A stretch of 37,663 bases of DNA from Actinomycetota bacterium (GTDB lineage: Bacteria; Actinomycetota; Acidimicrobiia; Spongiisociales; UBA11373): contig JAHLKU010000021.1 of assembly GCA_020444505.1 (NCBI GenBank), forward strand, positions 1 to 37,663, written 5' to 3'. The notes below the pieces were generated by a model, which worked only from the letters and a program-made list of their open reading frames with translations, made no database searches and was not told the origin of the DNA. Numbering within the stretch: the stretch's first letter is position 1; each line of letters opens with the position of its first letter. Made by a program: the position numbers and the translations under genes. This document shows positions 19,295 to 26,616 of this stretch, one piece after another.

Positions 19295-20331
19295 CGGTGC
19301 GTCAGGCGGTGCTGCTGGTGGGGGGCAGGGGGACGAGGGTGTGGCCCCTCACCGCGTCCATGCCCAAGGCGCTGCTGCCCGTGGCCGGCGTCCCGTTCCT
19401 CGAGTACCAGTTGCGCCTGGTGGCCTCCGCCGGCGTCGAAGAGGTGCTGCTCGCCGTCGGGCAGGACCACCTGCAGGCGTGGCGCGCCTACGCGGCCGCC
19501 TGGTCCGGCACACCGGCGCTGTCGCTGGCCGTCGAGGACCGGCCGCTCGACACCGCCGGGGGGCTGGTGGAGGTGCTCGACCGCCTCGACGAACGGTTCC
19601 TGGTGCTCAACGGCGACGTCGTGCTGGAAGCCGACCTGGCCGGGTTCGTCGAGTCCGCCCCCGGGGATGCCGCCGGCACGATCGCGCTCGTGGACGTCGA
19701 GGACCCCTCGGCCTACGGGGTCGTCGTCACCGACGAGCACCGGATGGTGCAGGCGTTCGTGGAGAAGCCCCCGCCCGGCACCGAGCCGGCCACCACGGTG
19801 AACGCCGGCATCTACGTGCTGCAGCGTCGGGCCCTGGAGGGGTACGAACCGGGGCCGCTGTCGTTCGAGCGCGTCGTGTTCCCCACCCTCGCCGCCGCGG
19901 GCGACCTGGGCGGGGTCCCCGTGGAGGGACGGTGGCTCGACATCGGGACGCAGGCGCTGCTGCTCGACACCAACGGGTACGTCCTGAGGGGGCACAGCAC
20001 GCTGCATCGCCCGCCGGCGGCCCACGCCGGGGCGGGCGGTCGCCGCGAGGGCGAGTGGTCGTGGGTGGCCGACGGCGCCGAGGTGGACGCTGCGGCGGTG
20101 ATCGAGGAGGGCATGGTGATGGAAGGAGCCAGCGTTGCCGCAGGGGCGGCCGTCCGCAGGGCGGTGGTGGGCCCCGGTGCCGTCGTGGGGGAGGGCGCGC
20201 TGGTGACCGGCTGTGCCTTCGTCGGCCCCGGCGCCCACGTGGGCGCCCGGTGTGAGATCGACGCCGGCATGCGGGTGGCCCCCGACGCCGTGCTGACCGC
20301 CGGCTCCGTGACCTTCAGGCCGCCGGCATGA
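19291..20331 (+). CDS. Sugar-1-phosphate nucleotidyltransferase, likely mannose-1-phosphate guanylyltransferase
   Basis: A 346-aa protein. The GT-A nucleotidyltransferase domain (about residues 1-235) has the activation loop GGRGTRVWPLTASMPKALLPV, a metal/nucleotide LNGDVV motif and VNAGIYVL. A left-handed beta-helix of hexapeptide repeats follows (about 245-340). The size and two-domain plan match the actinobacterial GDP-mannose pyrophosphorylase at the same location in M. tuberculosis (Rv3264c) and eukaryotic-type GMPP. It would join mannose-1-phosphate, made by ManB (32182-33528), with GTP. UTP or dTTP with glucose-1-phosphate is the alternative. The GTG start overlaps the ugd stop (GTGA), and the TGA stop overlaps the next ATG. 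Confidence 0.82.
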   Translation: MTVRQAVLLVGGRGTRVWPLTASMPKALLPVAGVPFLEYQLRLVASAGVEEVLLAVGQDHLQAWRAYAAAWSGTPALSLAVEDRPLDTAGGLVEVLDRLDERFLVLNGDVVLEADLAGFVESAPGDAAGTIALVDVEDPSAYGVVVTDEHRMVQAFVEKPPPGTEPATTVNAGIYVLQRRALEGYEPGPLSFERVVFPTLAAAGDLGGVPVEGRWLDIGTQALLLDTNGYVLRGHSTLHRPPAAHAGAGGRREGEWSWVADGAEVDAAAVIEEGMVMEGASVAAGAAVRRAVVGPGAVVGEGALVTGCAFVGPGAHVGARCEIDAGMRVAPDAVLTAGSVTFRPPA

Positions 20332-21269
20332 CCCGCAAGGCACTCGTCACCGGCGGCGCCGGGTTCGTGGGCAGCCACCTGGTCGACCTGCTGGTGGACC
20401 GCAACTGGGAGGTGCTCGTCGTCGACGACCTCAGCAGCGGGAAGCTCGACAACCTGGCCGCCGCCAGGCGGCGGGGCAAGGTGTCGGTGCACGTCACCGG
20501 CATCGGCGCCCCCGAACTGGCCGAGGTCGCCGGCAAGTACGGGCCCGAGGTGGTGTTCCACCTCGCCGCCCAGGTGAAGGTGCCGGTGTCGGTGGCCGAC
20601 CCGCTGCGCGACGCAGAGACCAACGTGCTGGGGACCCTCAACGTGCTGGAGTCGGCCCGTCGCTCCGGCGCCCGCAAGATCGTGTTCGCCTCGTCCGGCG
20701 GGGCCGTGTACGGGCCGCGCACCCGGCTGCCGGCCACCGAGCGCGCCGGCCGCACCCCGCCGACGCCCTACGGGATCTCGAAGAAGATCGTCGAGGACTA
20801 CTTCCGCTGGTACGCCGAGAACCACAGCCTCGACTACGTGCTGCTGGCCCCGTCGAACATCTACGGCCCCCGCCAGGACGCCGGCGCCGAGGGCGGCGTG
20901 GTGGCCATCTTCATCGAGCAGATGCTGGCCGACGCCCGGCCCACCGTGTACGGGGACGGCAACCAGACCCGGGACTTCGTCTACGTGGCGGACGTGGTGG
21001 ACGCCTTCGCCCGCGCCGCCGACGCCGGCAGCGGGGTGTTCCTCAACGTGGCGAGCGGCGTCGAGACGTCGGTGGTGGAGTTGTACGACCTCGTGGCGCG
21101 GCTCGTCGGCTATCCGGTCCGCCCCGACTTCACCGCCCCCCGGGCGGGAGACGTCCCCCGGTCGGTGCTCGACCCGTCCCGGGCCAAGGCCGTGCTGGGG
21201 TGGGAGCCCTGGACCCCGCTCGACGAGGGGCTGGAGGCGACGGTGGCCTGGTTCCGCCGGCCGGCCTGA
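20328..21269 (+). CDS. NAD-dependent nucleotide-sugar epimerase (UDP-glucose 4-epimerase-like, extended SDR)
   Basis: A 313-aa extended short-chain dehydrogenase. It has the TGGAGFVGSHL cofactor motif (residues 8-18), Asp33 at the end of strand two (fits NAD), HLAAQ, the catalytic Ser in ASSGG and YxxxK (Tyr148, Lys152). NIYGPRQ and GDGNQTRDFVYVADV are typical of GalE and UDP-glucuronate epimerase/decarboxylase relatives. Position after ugd and the pyrophosphorylase suggests it epimerises a UDP-hexose or UDP-hexuronate for the same wall polymer. M. tuberculosis has rmlD near this position, but the motif set here is GalE-like. Exact substrate uncertain. Ends 12 bases before the convergent fpg gene. 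Confidence 0.85.
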   Translation: MTRKALVTGGAGFVGSHLVDLLVDRNWEVLVVDDLSSGKLDNLAAARRRGKVSVHVTGIGAPELAEVAGKYGPEVVFHLAAQVKVPVSVADPLRDAETNVLGTLNVLESARRSGARKIVFASSGGAVYGPRTRLPATERAGRTPPTPYGISKKIVEDYFRWYAENHSLDYVLLAPSNIYGPRQDAGAEGGVVAIFIEQMLADARPTVYGDGNQTRDFVYVADVVDAFARAADAGSGVFLNVASGVETSVVELYDLVARLVGYPVRPDFTAPRAGDVPRSVLDPSRAKAVLGWEPWTPLDEGLEATVAWFRRPA

Positions 21270-21281
21270 CGGCGCCGCCGC

Positions 21282-22169
21282 TCAGGCGTCGAGGTCGTCG
21301 AGGCTCTGCGGCCAGTCGTCCTTCAACAGCCTGCTGAGCGCCCGGTCGGCGAGGATCCTCCCGCCGGTCTGGCACCCCGGGCAGTAGTTGGTCTCGTTGG
21401 AGGCGTACCGGATGCGCTGCACCGGGGCGCCGCACACCGGGCACGGCTCGCCGTAGCGGCCGTGGACCGCCATCTCCGGGTGGAACGCCGTCACCTTCTC
21501 GGGGAAGCCGTCACCGGCCTCGGTGCGGAGCCGGTCCACCCACTCGCCCAGCACCTGCCGTGTCGCGGCGTGGAGGCGGGCGAGGTCGTCGGCGGAGAGG
21601 CGATCGGTGCGGGTCAGCGGCCCGAGGCGGGCCCGGTGCATGATCTCGTCGGCGTAGGCGCCGCCCACGCCCGACACGATCCGGGGGTCGGTGAGCGCCC
21701 GTTTCAGGGTGTGCCGCTCCCGGGTGAGGGCCGCTGCGAACGCCGCGGGGCCTGCCTCGAGCGGCTCGACCCCGCCGCGCTCGTGCGCCGACAGTCCCTC
21801 GGCGCCGCGGTGGAGGTGGATGGATGCCCGCTTCTTCGTGCCCTCCTCGGTGAGGAGGAAGGTGTGCTCGTCGAAGTCGAAGGCGGCCAGGCCGCGCTTC
21901 GGGGGCACGGCGGTCCCGGGGTCGCGGCGCCGGAGCCGTCCCGCCACCATCAGGTGGATCACCACGAAGAGGTCCCCATCGCACTCCAGGACGATGCGCT
22001 TCCCCATGCGGCGGAGCCCGCTCACCCGCACTCCGGCGAACGCTTCGGGCGGGGGGTCGAAGGTGCGCAGCACCCACGGCGACGCGATGCGGAGCCCCCG
22101 GAGCACCTCGCCGCCGACGAGCGCCTCGAGCCGCTCCAGGTAGACGACGACGTCGGGCAGTTCCGGCAT
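21282..22169 (-). CDS. Fpg/Nei-family DNA glycosylase
   Basis: A 295-aa base-excision repair glycosylase/AP lyase. The N-terminus MPELPD supplies the catalytic Pro2 and Glu3, and the beta-sandwich Lys is in MGKRIVLE. The helix-2-turn-helix region reads GVGGAYADEI, and the C-terminal zinc finger has CPVC near residue 250 and CPGC about 20 residues later. Family members usually have GxGNxYxDE, whose Asn contacts DNA phosphate; here that Asn is Gly. The gene starts at the TGATG overlap with cofE, so it is cotranscribed with the F420 genes, an odd partner. Oxidised purines (Fpg) or pyrimidines (Nei) cannot be told apart from sequence. Confidence 0.9.
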   Translation of the reverse strand: MPELPDVVVYLERLEALVGGEVLRGLRIASPWVLRTFDPPPEAFAGVRVSGLRRMGKRIVLECDGDLFVVIHLMVAGRLRRRDPGTAVPPKRGLAAFDFDEHTFLLTEEGTKKRASIHLHRGAEGLSAHERGGVEPLEAGPAAFAAALTRERHTLKRALTDPRIVSGVGGAYADEIMHRARLGPLTRTDRLSADDLARLHAATRQVLGEWVDRLRTEAGDGFPEKVTAFHPEMAVHGRYGEPCPVCGAPVQRIRYASNETNYCPGCQTGGRILADRALSRLLKDDWPQSLDDLDA

Positions 22170-22870
22170 CAGCGGAACATGTCCTCGGGGGCGTCGCGGA
22201 CCAGGTCGGCTGCGCGGCCGCTGCCGGGGGGCAGCCGGAGGCCGCGGACCAGCGCCGCCGGCGTGCCGGTGGCCTTGCCCATCGCCAGATCGGCTGCGGC
22301 GGCGATCTCGTCGGCGACGGCCACCTCCGTCACCTGCAGCACCCGGCCGTGGTCGTCGGTGGCGCCGCGATGGTCGGTGATGGGGCCGAGGCCCGACACG
22401 CCGATCGCCACGTCGCAGAGCCCGCGCCGCCACGCCCTCCCGAAGGTGTCGGTGATGATCACGGGCACGTCCACGCCGGTGGCGGCCTGCAGGGCCATGC
22501 GGATGCCGTGGGCGGAGGCGTCCGGGTCGCGGGGCAGCAGCACCGCGGTCCCGGGCGCGGTGTTGGACCGGTCCACTCCGGCGTTGGCGCAGATGAACCC
22601 GTGGCGGGTCTTGGCGATGACGAGGCTGCCCCGGCGGCGGAGGATCTCGGCGCTCTCCTCCTCGACGAGCGCCCGGTAGGCGGCCTCCTCGTCGCCCTCC
22701 AGCACCCGGACCGCGCCCTCGGACTTCGACACCGCCTTGTGGGTGACCACCAGCACGTCGCCGGGCAGGGGGCCCAGGCCGGCATCGGCGATCGCCCCGG
22801 CGAGCAGCGCGGCGAGGTCGTCGCCGCGGGCGATCTCCGGCAGGCCGGGGACGGGGTGGATCTCGATCAC
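22169..22870 (-). CDS. cofE: Coenzyme F420-0:L-glutamate ligase (stand-alone)
   Basis: A 233-aa enzyme adding gamma-linked glutamates to F420-0 with GTP. Motifs are VVTHKAVSKSEG near the N-terminus and IITDTFGRAWRRG with AIGVSG in the middle, as in archaeal CofE. In mycobacteria the same gene (fbiB, Rv3262) encodes a roughly 448-aa fusion with a C-terminal nitroreductase-like domain that reduces dehydro-F420-0. That domain is absent here, so another protein must do that step. GTG 22870 overlaps the cofD stop (GTGA), and its own TGA overlaps the fpg ATG. The order cofD-cofE matches fbiA-fbiB. Confidence 0.94.
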   Translation of the reverse strand: MIEIHPVPGLPEIARGDDLAALLAGAIADAGLGPLPGDVLVVTHKAVSKSEGAVRVLEGDEEAAYRALVEEESAEILRRRGSLVIAKTRHGFICANAGVDRSNTAPGTAVLLPRDPDASAHGIRMALQAATGVDVPVIITDTFGRAWRRGLCDVAIGVSGLGPITDHRGATDDHGRVLQVTEVAVADEIAAAADLAMGKATGTPAALVRGLRLPPGSGRAADLVRDAPEDMFR

Positions 22871-23775
22871 AGTGCCTCCTCCAGGACGAACGCGGCGAGA
22901 CGGGCGGCGTCGGCCGGGTCGGCGATGCGGGTGTCGGCCGCCACCACCCTGACGGCGCCGTGGGTGCCGGCGTCGTCGCCGTCCGCCTCGTCCACCACCA
23001 GCAGGTCCAGCAGGCCCTCGTAGGCGGCCAGGACGCCGTCGGTGCCCGGCGGCAGGCCGAGGCTCGCCATCACCCGGTCGGCGGGGCCCTTGAGCGCCTT
23101 GCCCCCGAACAGGGGGCTGACGGCGGCGACGGTGGCGCCGGCGACGGCGTCGCGGATCCCAGGCACCGCCAGGATCGGCCAGATGGACAGCGGGGGGTTG
23201 GAGGGGGCGATCACCACCAGGTCGGCCCCCTCGATGGCCTCGACGACGCCCGGCGCCGGCTCGGCCCCGGCGGCGCCCTCGTAGTGGACCGCCGCCACCT
23301 CGTCCCGGTGGCGGCGGAGCACGAAGTACTCCTGGAACGGGAGGCGCTCGCCGGATGCCGTGGTGATCACGGTGCGCAGCCGGTCGTCGGTGGCCGGCAG
23401 CACCCGGGCGCCGATGCCGTGGGCGGCGGTGAGGCGTGCCGTGGCCGCCGACAGGGGCTCTCCGGAGCGCAGGGCGGCGGTCCGCAGCAGGATGTGGGCG
23501 AGGTCGGTGTCGCCGACCGCAAAGGTGGTGTCGGCGCCGAGGGCGGCCATCCGCGCCATCACGGTGAAGGTGTCGCCGGCCACGCCCCACCCGTGCGGGC
23601 CCTCGATGCCGGCCAGTGTGTAGAGCACCGTGTCGAGGTCGGCGGACACCGAGACGCCGTAGAAGTCCTCGTCGTCGCCTACATTGACCACGATCGTGGG
23701 ATCATGCACCCCTGGCAGGGCGGTGATCCCGCGTGCCATGCGGGCGCCGCCGACCCCACCCGACAGCAGGGTCAC
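22867..23775 (-). CDS. cofD: 2-phospho-L-lactate (or phosphoenolpyruvate) transferase of F420 synthesis
   Basis: A 302-aa CofD/FbiA protein opening with TLLSGGVGGARMARG, followed by VVNVGDDEDFYG and SADLDTVLYTLAG, all family hallmarks; PSNPPLSIWPIL and VSPLFGGKALKGPADRVM lie in the C half. It transfers the phospho-acid moiety from LPPG or EPPG to the deazaflavin FO, giving F420-0 or dehydro-F420-0. Actinobacterial enzymes use the phosphoenolpyruvate-derived donor. Start: GTG 23775 sits nine bases after a CAATCT -10 in the leaderless pattern. TTG 23784, with a weak GGGGG upstream, is the alternative and adds three residues. Divergent from the giant glycosyltransferase. Confidence 0.94.
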   Translation of the reverse strand: MTLLSGGVGGARMARGITALPGVHDPTIVVNVGDDEDFYGVSVSADLDTVLYTLAGIEGPHGWGVAGDTFTVMARMAALGADTTFAVGDTDLAHILLRTAALRSGEPLSAATARLTAAHGIGARVLPATDDRLRTVITTASGERLPFQEYFVLRRHRDEVAAVHYEGAAGAEPAPGVVEAIEGADLVVIAPSNPPLSIWPILAVPGIRDAVAGATVAAVSPLFGGKALKGPADRVMASLGLPPGTDGVLAAYEGLLDLLVVDEADGDDAGTHGAVRVVAADTRIADPADAARLAAFVLEEAL

Positions 23776-23784
23776 GGTGCTCAA

Positions 23785-23790
23785 AGATTG
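23785..23790 (-). promoter_or_regulatory. -10 box CAATCT of cofD
   Basis: On the minus strand CAATCT ends nine bases before GTG 23775. If it is the true -10 it rules out the TTG at 23784 as start, since that codon directly follows the box. Confidence 0.35.
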
Positions 23791-23810
23791 CCCCCGGCGT
23801 GACGGAGCAG

Positions 23811-23816
23811 CAGAAT
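23811..23816 (+). promoter_or_regulatory. -10 box CAGAAT of the giant glycosyltransferase gene
   Basis: CAGAAT ends ten bases before ATG 23827 and no Shine-Dalgarno is present. It identically repeats the box of lhgO (5150-5155). Confidence 0.4.
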
Positions 23817-23826
23817 TGGCCAGCCG

Positions 23827-26616
23827 ATGACCACCGACGCTTCCTCTCCTCGTCCGACCGCGCCCATCGTGGCCGCCGTCGTCATGGCGGAGGACGCCGC
23901 GATGACGGAGGCCTGCCTGGCGGCCGTCGAGCGGCAAGTGTACGCCCCCGCCGAAGTGCTGGTCGTGGACGGCGGCGACGACGTGCGCGCCGCCAGCGGG
24001 CGCCGCGGCGCCGCGTGGCGGCCCAGCCTGCAGGCCGTCATGGAGGCCCTGCCCAAGGAGGTCACCTTCGTCTGGGTGCTGCGCGACCGCGCCCGCCCCC
24101 GCCGCGACGCCCTCGGGGCGATGATCCGCGACGGCGCCAAGGTGGACGCCTCCGTCGTCGGCTCCAAGATCCTCGACGCCGACGACCCGAAGGTGCTGGT
24201 GGCGGTGGGTGTGGCCACCGACGTGTTCGACGCTCCCTACAGCGGCCTGCAGGAGGGCGAGATCGACCAGGAGCAGTACGACGTGGTCCGCGACGTCGCC
24301 GCCGTGTCGGGCGCCTCCATGCTGGTGCGGCGGGACCTGTTCGTCGGTCTGCGGGGCGTGGACCCCCTCATGGCCCCCGGGGCCGCCGCCATCGACCTCT
24401 GCCAGCGGGCCCGCATGCGCGGCGGGAGGGTGGTGGTCGCCCCGTCCTCCGAGGTGCTCTACGTGGCCCCCGAGAAGGAGCCGGATTGGCGGGAGCGCGC
24501 CGGCGAGATCCGGGCGATGTTCAAGGTGTACAGCCTGGTGACGCTGGCCTGGGCGGTGCCGCTGTCGTTCCTCACCGGTCTCGTCGAGAGCATCGTCAGC
24601 CCGTTCCTGGGCAGGTGGAAGCTGTTCGGGTTCCTGGCCGCCTGGGGCTGGAACCTCGGGCACCTGCCGTCGGCCATCCGGAGCCGCCGCGAGGTGCGGC
24701 GGGGCCGCCAGGTGGGCGACGAGGAGTTGTTCCGATACCAGACCGGAGGCTCGGCTCGGCTCCGCCTGCTGTGGGACGAGACGCTCGACCGCCTCCGCAC
24801 CCGGTTCCCCGAAGGGCTGCTGTCGGGCTTCACCGACGTGCTCGACGCCGGGCAGCAGGCGCTGCGCAAGCCCACGTTCCTGGTCGGGTTCGCCGCCATT
24901 CTGTTCGCCGTCGTCGCCACCCGCTCGATCTGGGCGGGGGCGCTGCCGGTGGTGGGCTTCTCGCTGCCGCCGTCGGACTCCGCCACCGCTGCGCTCGGGG
25001 CGTACGCCGGAGGGTGGAACCCGGCCGGGCTCGGGTCCCCGGAGGTGCTGCACCCCTCGGTGGCCGGGGCGGCGGCCGCCCAGGTGCTGCTGTTCGGGAA
25101 GGCCGGCCTGGCCACCAGCCTGCTGACGCTGGGAGCGTTCCTCGCCGGTGTCGTCGGCGCCGCCCGCCTGATGCGCCGCTGGGGCATGCCGCAGATCCCC
25201 GGCTACCTGGCCGGCGTCGCCTACATGGGAGGCCCCGCGGTCCTCGGGCTCGCCGGCGGAGCCAACTGGGCGCCGCTGCTGTCGCTGGGCGTGCTGCCGT
25301 GGGTGCTGGTCGCGGCGCTGCGCGAGGTGCGCAACGGCTGGGCCGGGCAGGTGGGCCGGATGGCCGCCGTCACGGCCTTCTCCGCGCTCGTCGGGGTGTT
25401 CGCCCCGGTGGCGCTCCTGGTGGCGCCTGCTGCGATGCTGGTGTGGGCGGCCGTCGGCCGGGGCGCCCGCTGGTGGCCGGCGCTGCGGGTGATCGGCGGT
25501 GCCGTGGCGGCGGTGCCCGTCCTGATGCCCTGGGTGCTCTACGCCGACCTGCCCGGCTTCCTCGGCTCCGGCACCGCCGCCTACTGGGACCCGAGCCCGT
25601 GGCTGCTCGGCGTGATCGCCGCAGCCGCCGTCGCCGCCCTGCTGGCCGGCGACGCCAGGGTGTCGCCGGTCGCCGCGTGGGGCGGCGTCCTCGCCGCGCT
25701 GGGCTTCCTGGCCGCCCGCACCGGCACGTACGGCGCCGGCCGCGAGGTGGAGGCCGCCGCCCTGGCGGCCGTGGCGCTGGGGACGGCGGGCGTGGTCGGC
25801 GCCGCGACCGCCTTCGGTTCGTTCCGTGCATCGGCTCGCGGCGCCCGGTACGGCATCGGCATGGCGGGCGTCGCTCTGGCCACGATCGTGGTGGCGACCA
25901 CCGCTGCGGTGGCGGCGCCGGGCCGGGCGGGGCTGCCCGACGACGAGTTCGGCGACGTGTTCGTCTTCGCCACCGCCTCCGGCGACGTGCCCAGCCGCAT
26001 CCTGCTGTTCGGGCCGGCCGACACGATGCCGGGCGAGTCGCGCGACCTCGAGGGCATCGGGTACCGGGTGCTCGACGCCCCCTACCCGCGGCTCTGGGAC
26101 ACCTACCTGCACGAGCCGCGGCTGGGCGACGACGCCCTCCACGATCTGCTCGAGACCATGCTCGACGGCGAGATCCGCCGCGGCGGCGAGGCGCTCGCCG
26201 GGTTCGGCATCGGGTGGGTGGCCTTCACCGAAGAGAGTCAGTTGCAGCTGCTCTTCGAGGCGCAACTCGACATGCTGGCGCTGCCCTCGTTCTCGGTGCC
26301 GGTGTACCGGGTGGAACTGCCGGTGGCGATCGCCTCCGGCGCCGACGGGACGGTCTGGGCCCGATCCGGCACCGGGTTCGCCGCCTCCGACGGCCCCGGC
26401 GGATCGGCGGTGCGGATCGCCCAGAACGCGGACGAGCGGTGGGGCCCGGGGGCCTGGTCGCAGGACGACTGGGCCAACCTGGTGGAGGTGCCGGTCGGTG
26501 GGGACCGGGTGGACTTCGCCGGGCACGGCCCGCGCCGCACTCTGGCGATCACGGCGGCGGCGTGGTTCGGGCTGCTGGTGGTGGCGGCGGTGCTGGGGAG
26601 GTTGCGGCGCGCATGA
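23827..26616 (+). CDS. Large membrane glycosyltransferase with GT2-like N-terminus
   Basis: A 929-aa protein. Residues 13-215 form a GT-A (GT2-like) domain in the cytosol; a membrane segment follows near 236-262, then from about 348 onward many helices to about 705, a soluble outer region (about 705-900) and a final C-terminal helix. Similar giant proteins lie next to whiB, DUF5719 and DUF3499 genes in Streptomyces and other actinobacteria; their sugar product is unknown. Here the GT motifs are eroded: DGGDD replaces DGSxD, and RDR (86-88) stands where the DxD/DDxxP metal site is expected, while the later Asp190 (AIDLCQRAR) remains. Weak or no catalysis by this domain is possible. Overlaps the next gene as ATGA. 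Confidence 0.82.
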   Translation: MTTDASSPRPTAPIVAAVVMAEDAAMTEACLAAVERQVYAPAEVLVVDGGDDVRAASGRRGAAWRPSLQAVMEALPKEVTFVWVLRDRARPRRDALGAMIRDGAKVDASVVGSKILDADDPKVLVAVGVATDVFDAPYSGLQEGEIDQEQYDVVRDVAAVSGASMLVRRDLFVGLRGVDPLMAPGAAAIDLCQRARMRGGRVVVAPSSEVLYVAPEKEPDWRERAGEIRAMFKVYSLVTLAWAVPLSFLTGLVESIVSPFLGRWKLFGFLAAWGWNLGHLPSAIRSRREVRRGRQVGDEELFRYQTGGSARLRLLWDETLDRLRTRFPEGLLSGFTDVLDAGQQALRKPTFLVGFAAILFAVVATRSIWAGALPVVGFSLPPSDSATAALGAYAGGWNPAGLGSPEVLHPSVAGAAAAQVLLFGKAGLATSLLTLGAFLAGVVGAARLMRRWGMPQIPGYLAGVAYMGGPAVLGLAGGANWAPLLSLGVLPWVLVAALREVRNGWAGQVGRMAAVTAFSALVGVFAPVALLVAPAAMLVWAAVGRGARWWPALRVIGGAVAAVPVLMPWVLYADLPGFLGSGTAAYWDPSPWLLGVIAAAAVAALLAGDARVSPVAAWGGVLAALGFLAARTGTYGAGREVEAAALAAVALGTAGVVGAATAFGSFRASARGARYGIGMAGVALATIVVATTAAVAAPGRAGLPDDEFGDVFVFATASGDVPSRILLFGPADTMPGESRDLEGIGYRVLDAPYPRLWDTYLHEPRLGDDALHDLLETMLDGEIRRGGEALAGFGIGWVAFTEESQLQLLFEAQLDMLALPSFSVPVYRVELPVAIASGADGTVWARSGTGFAASDGPGGSAVRIAQNADERWGPGAWSQDDWANLVEVPVGGDRVDFAGHGPRRTLAITAAAWFGLLVVAAVLGRLRRA

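Noticed and set aside
22867-26526. A 1219-codon open frame on the minus strand antisense to the giant glycosyltransferase
   Set aside because: It is the upstream extension of the cofD frame through GC-rich DNA. Its composition is low-complexity (Arg/Gly/His/Pro/Gln), without domains, while the plus strand has a clear membrane protein.
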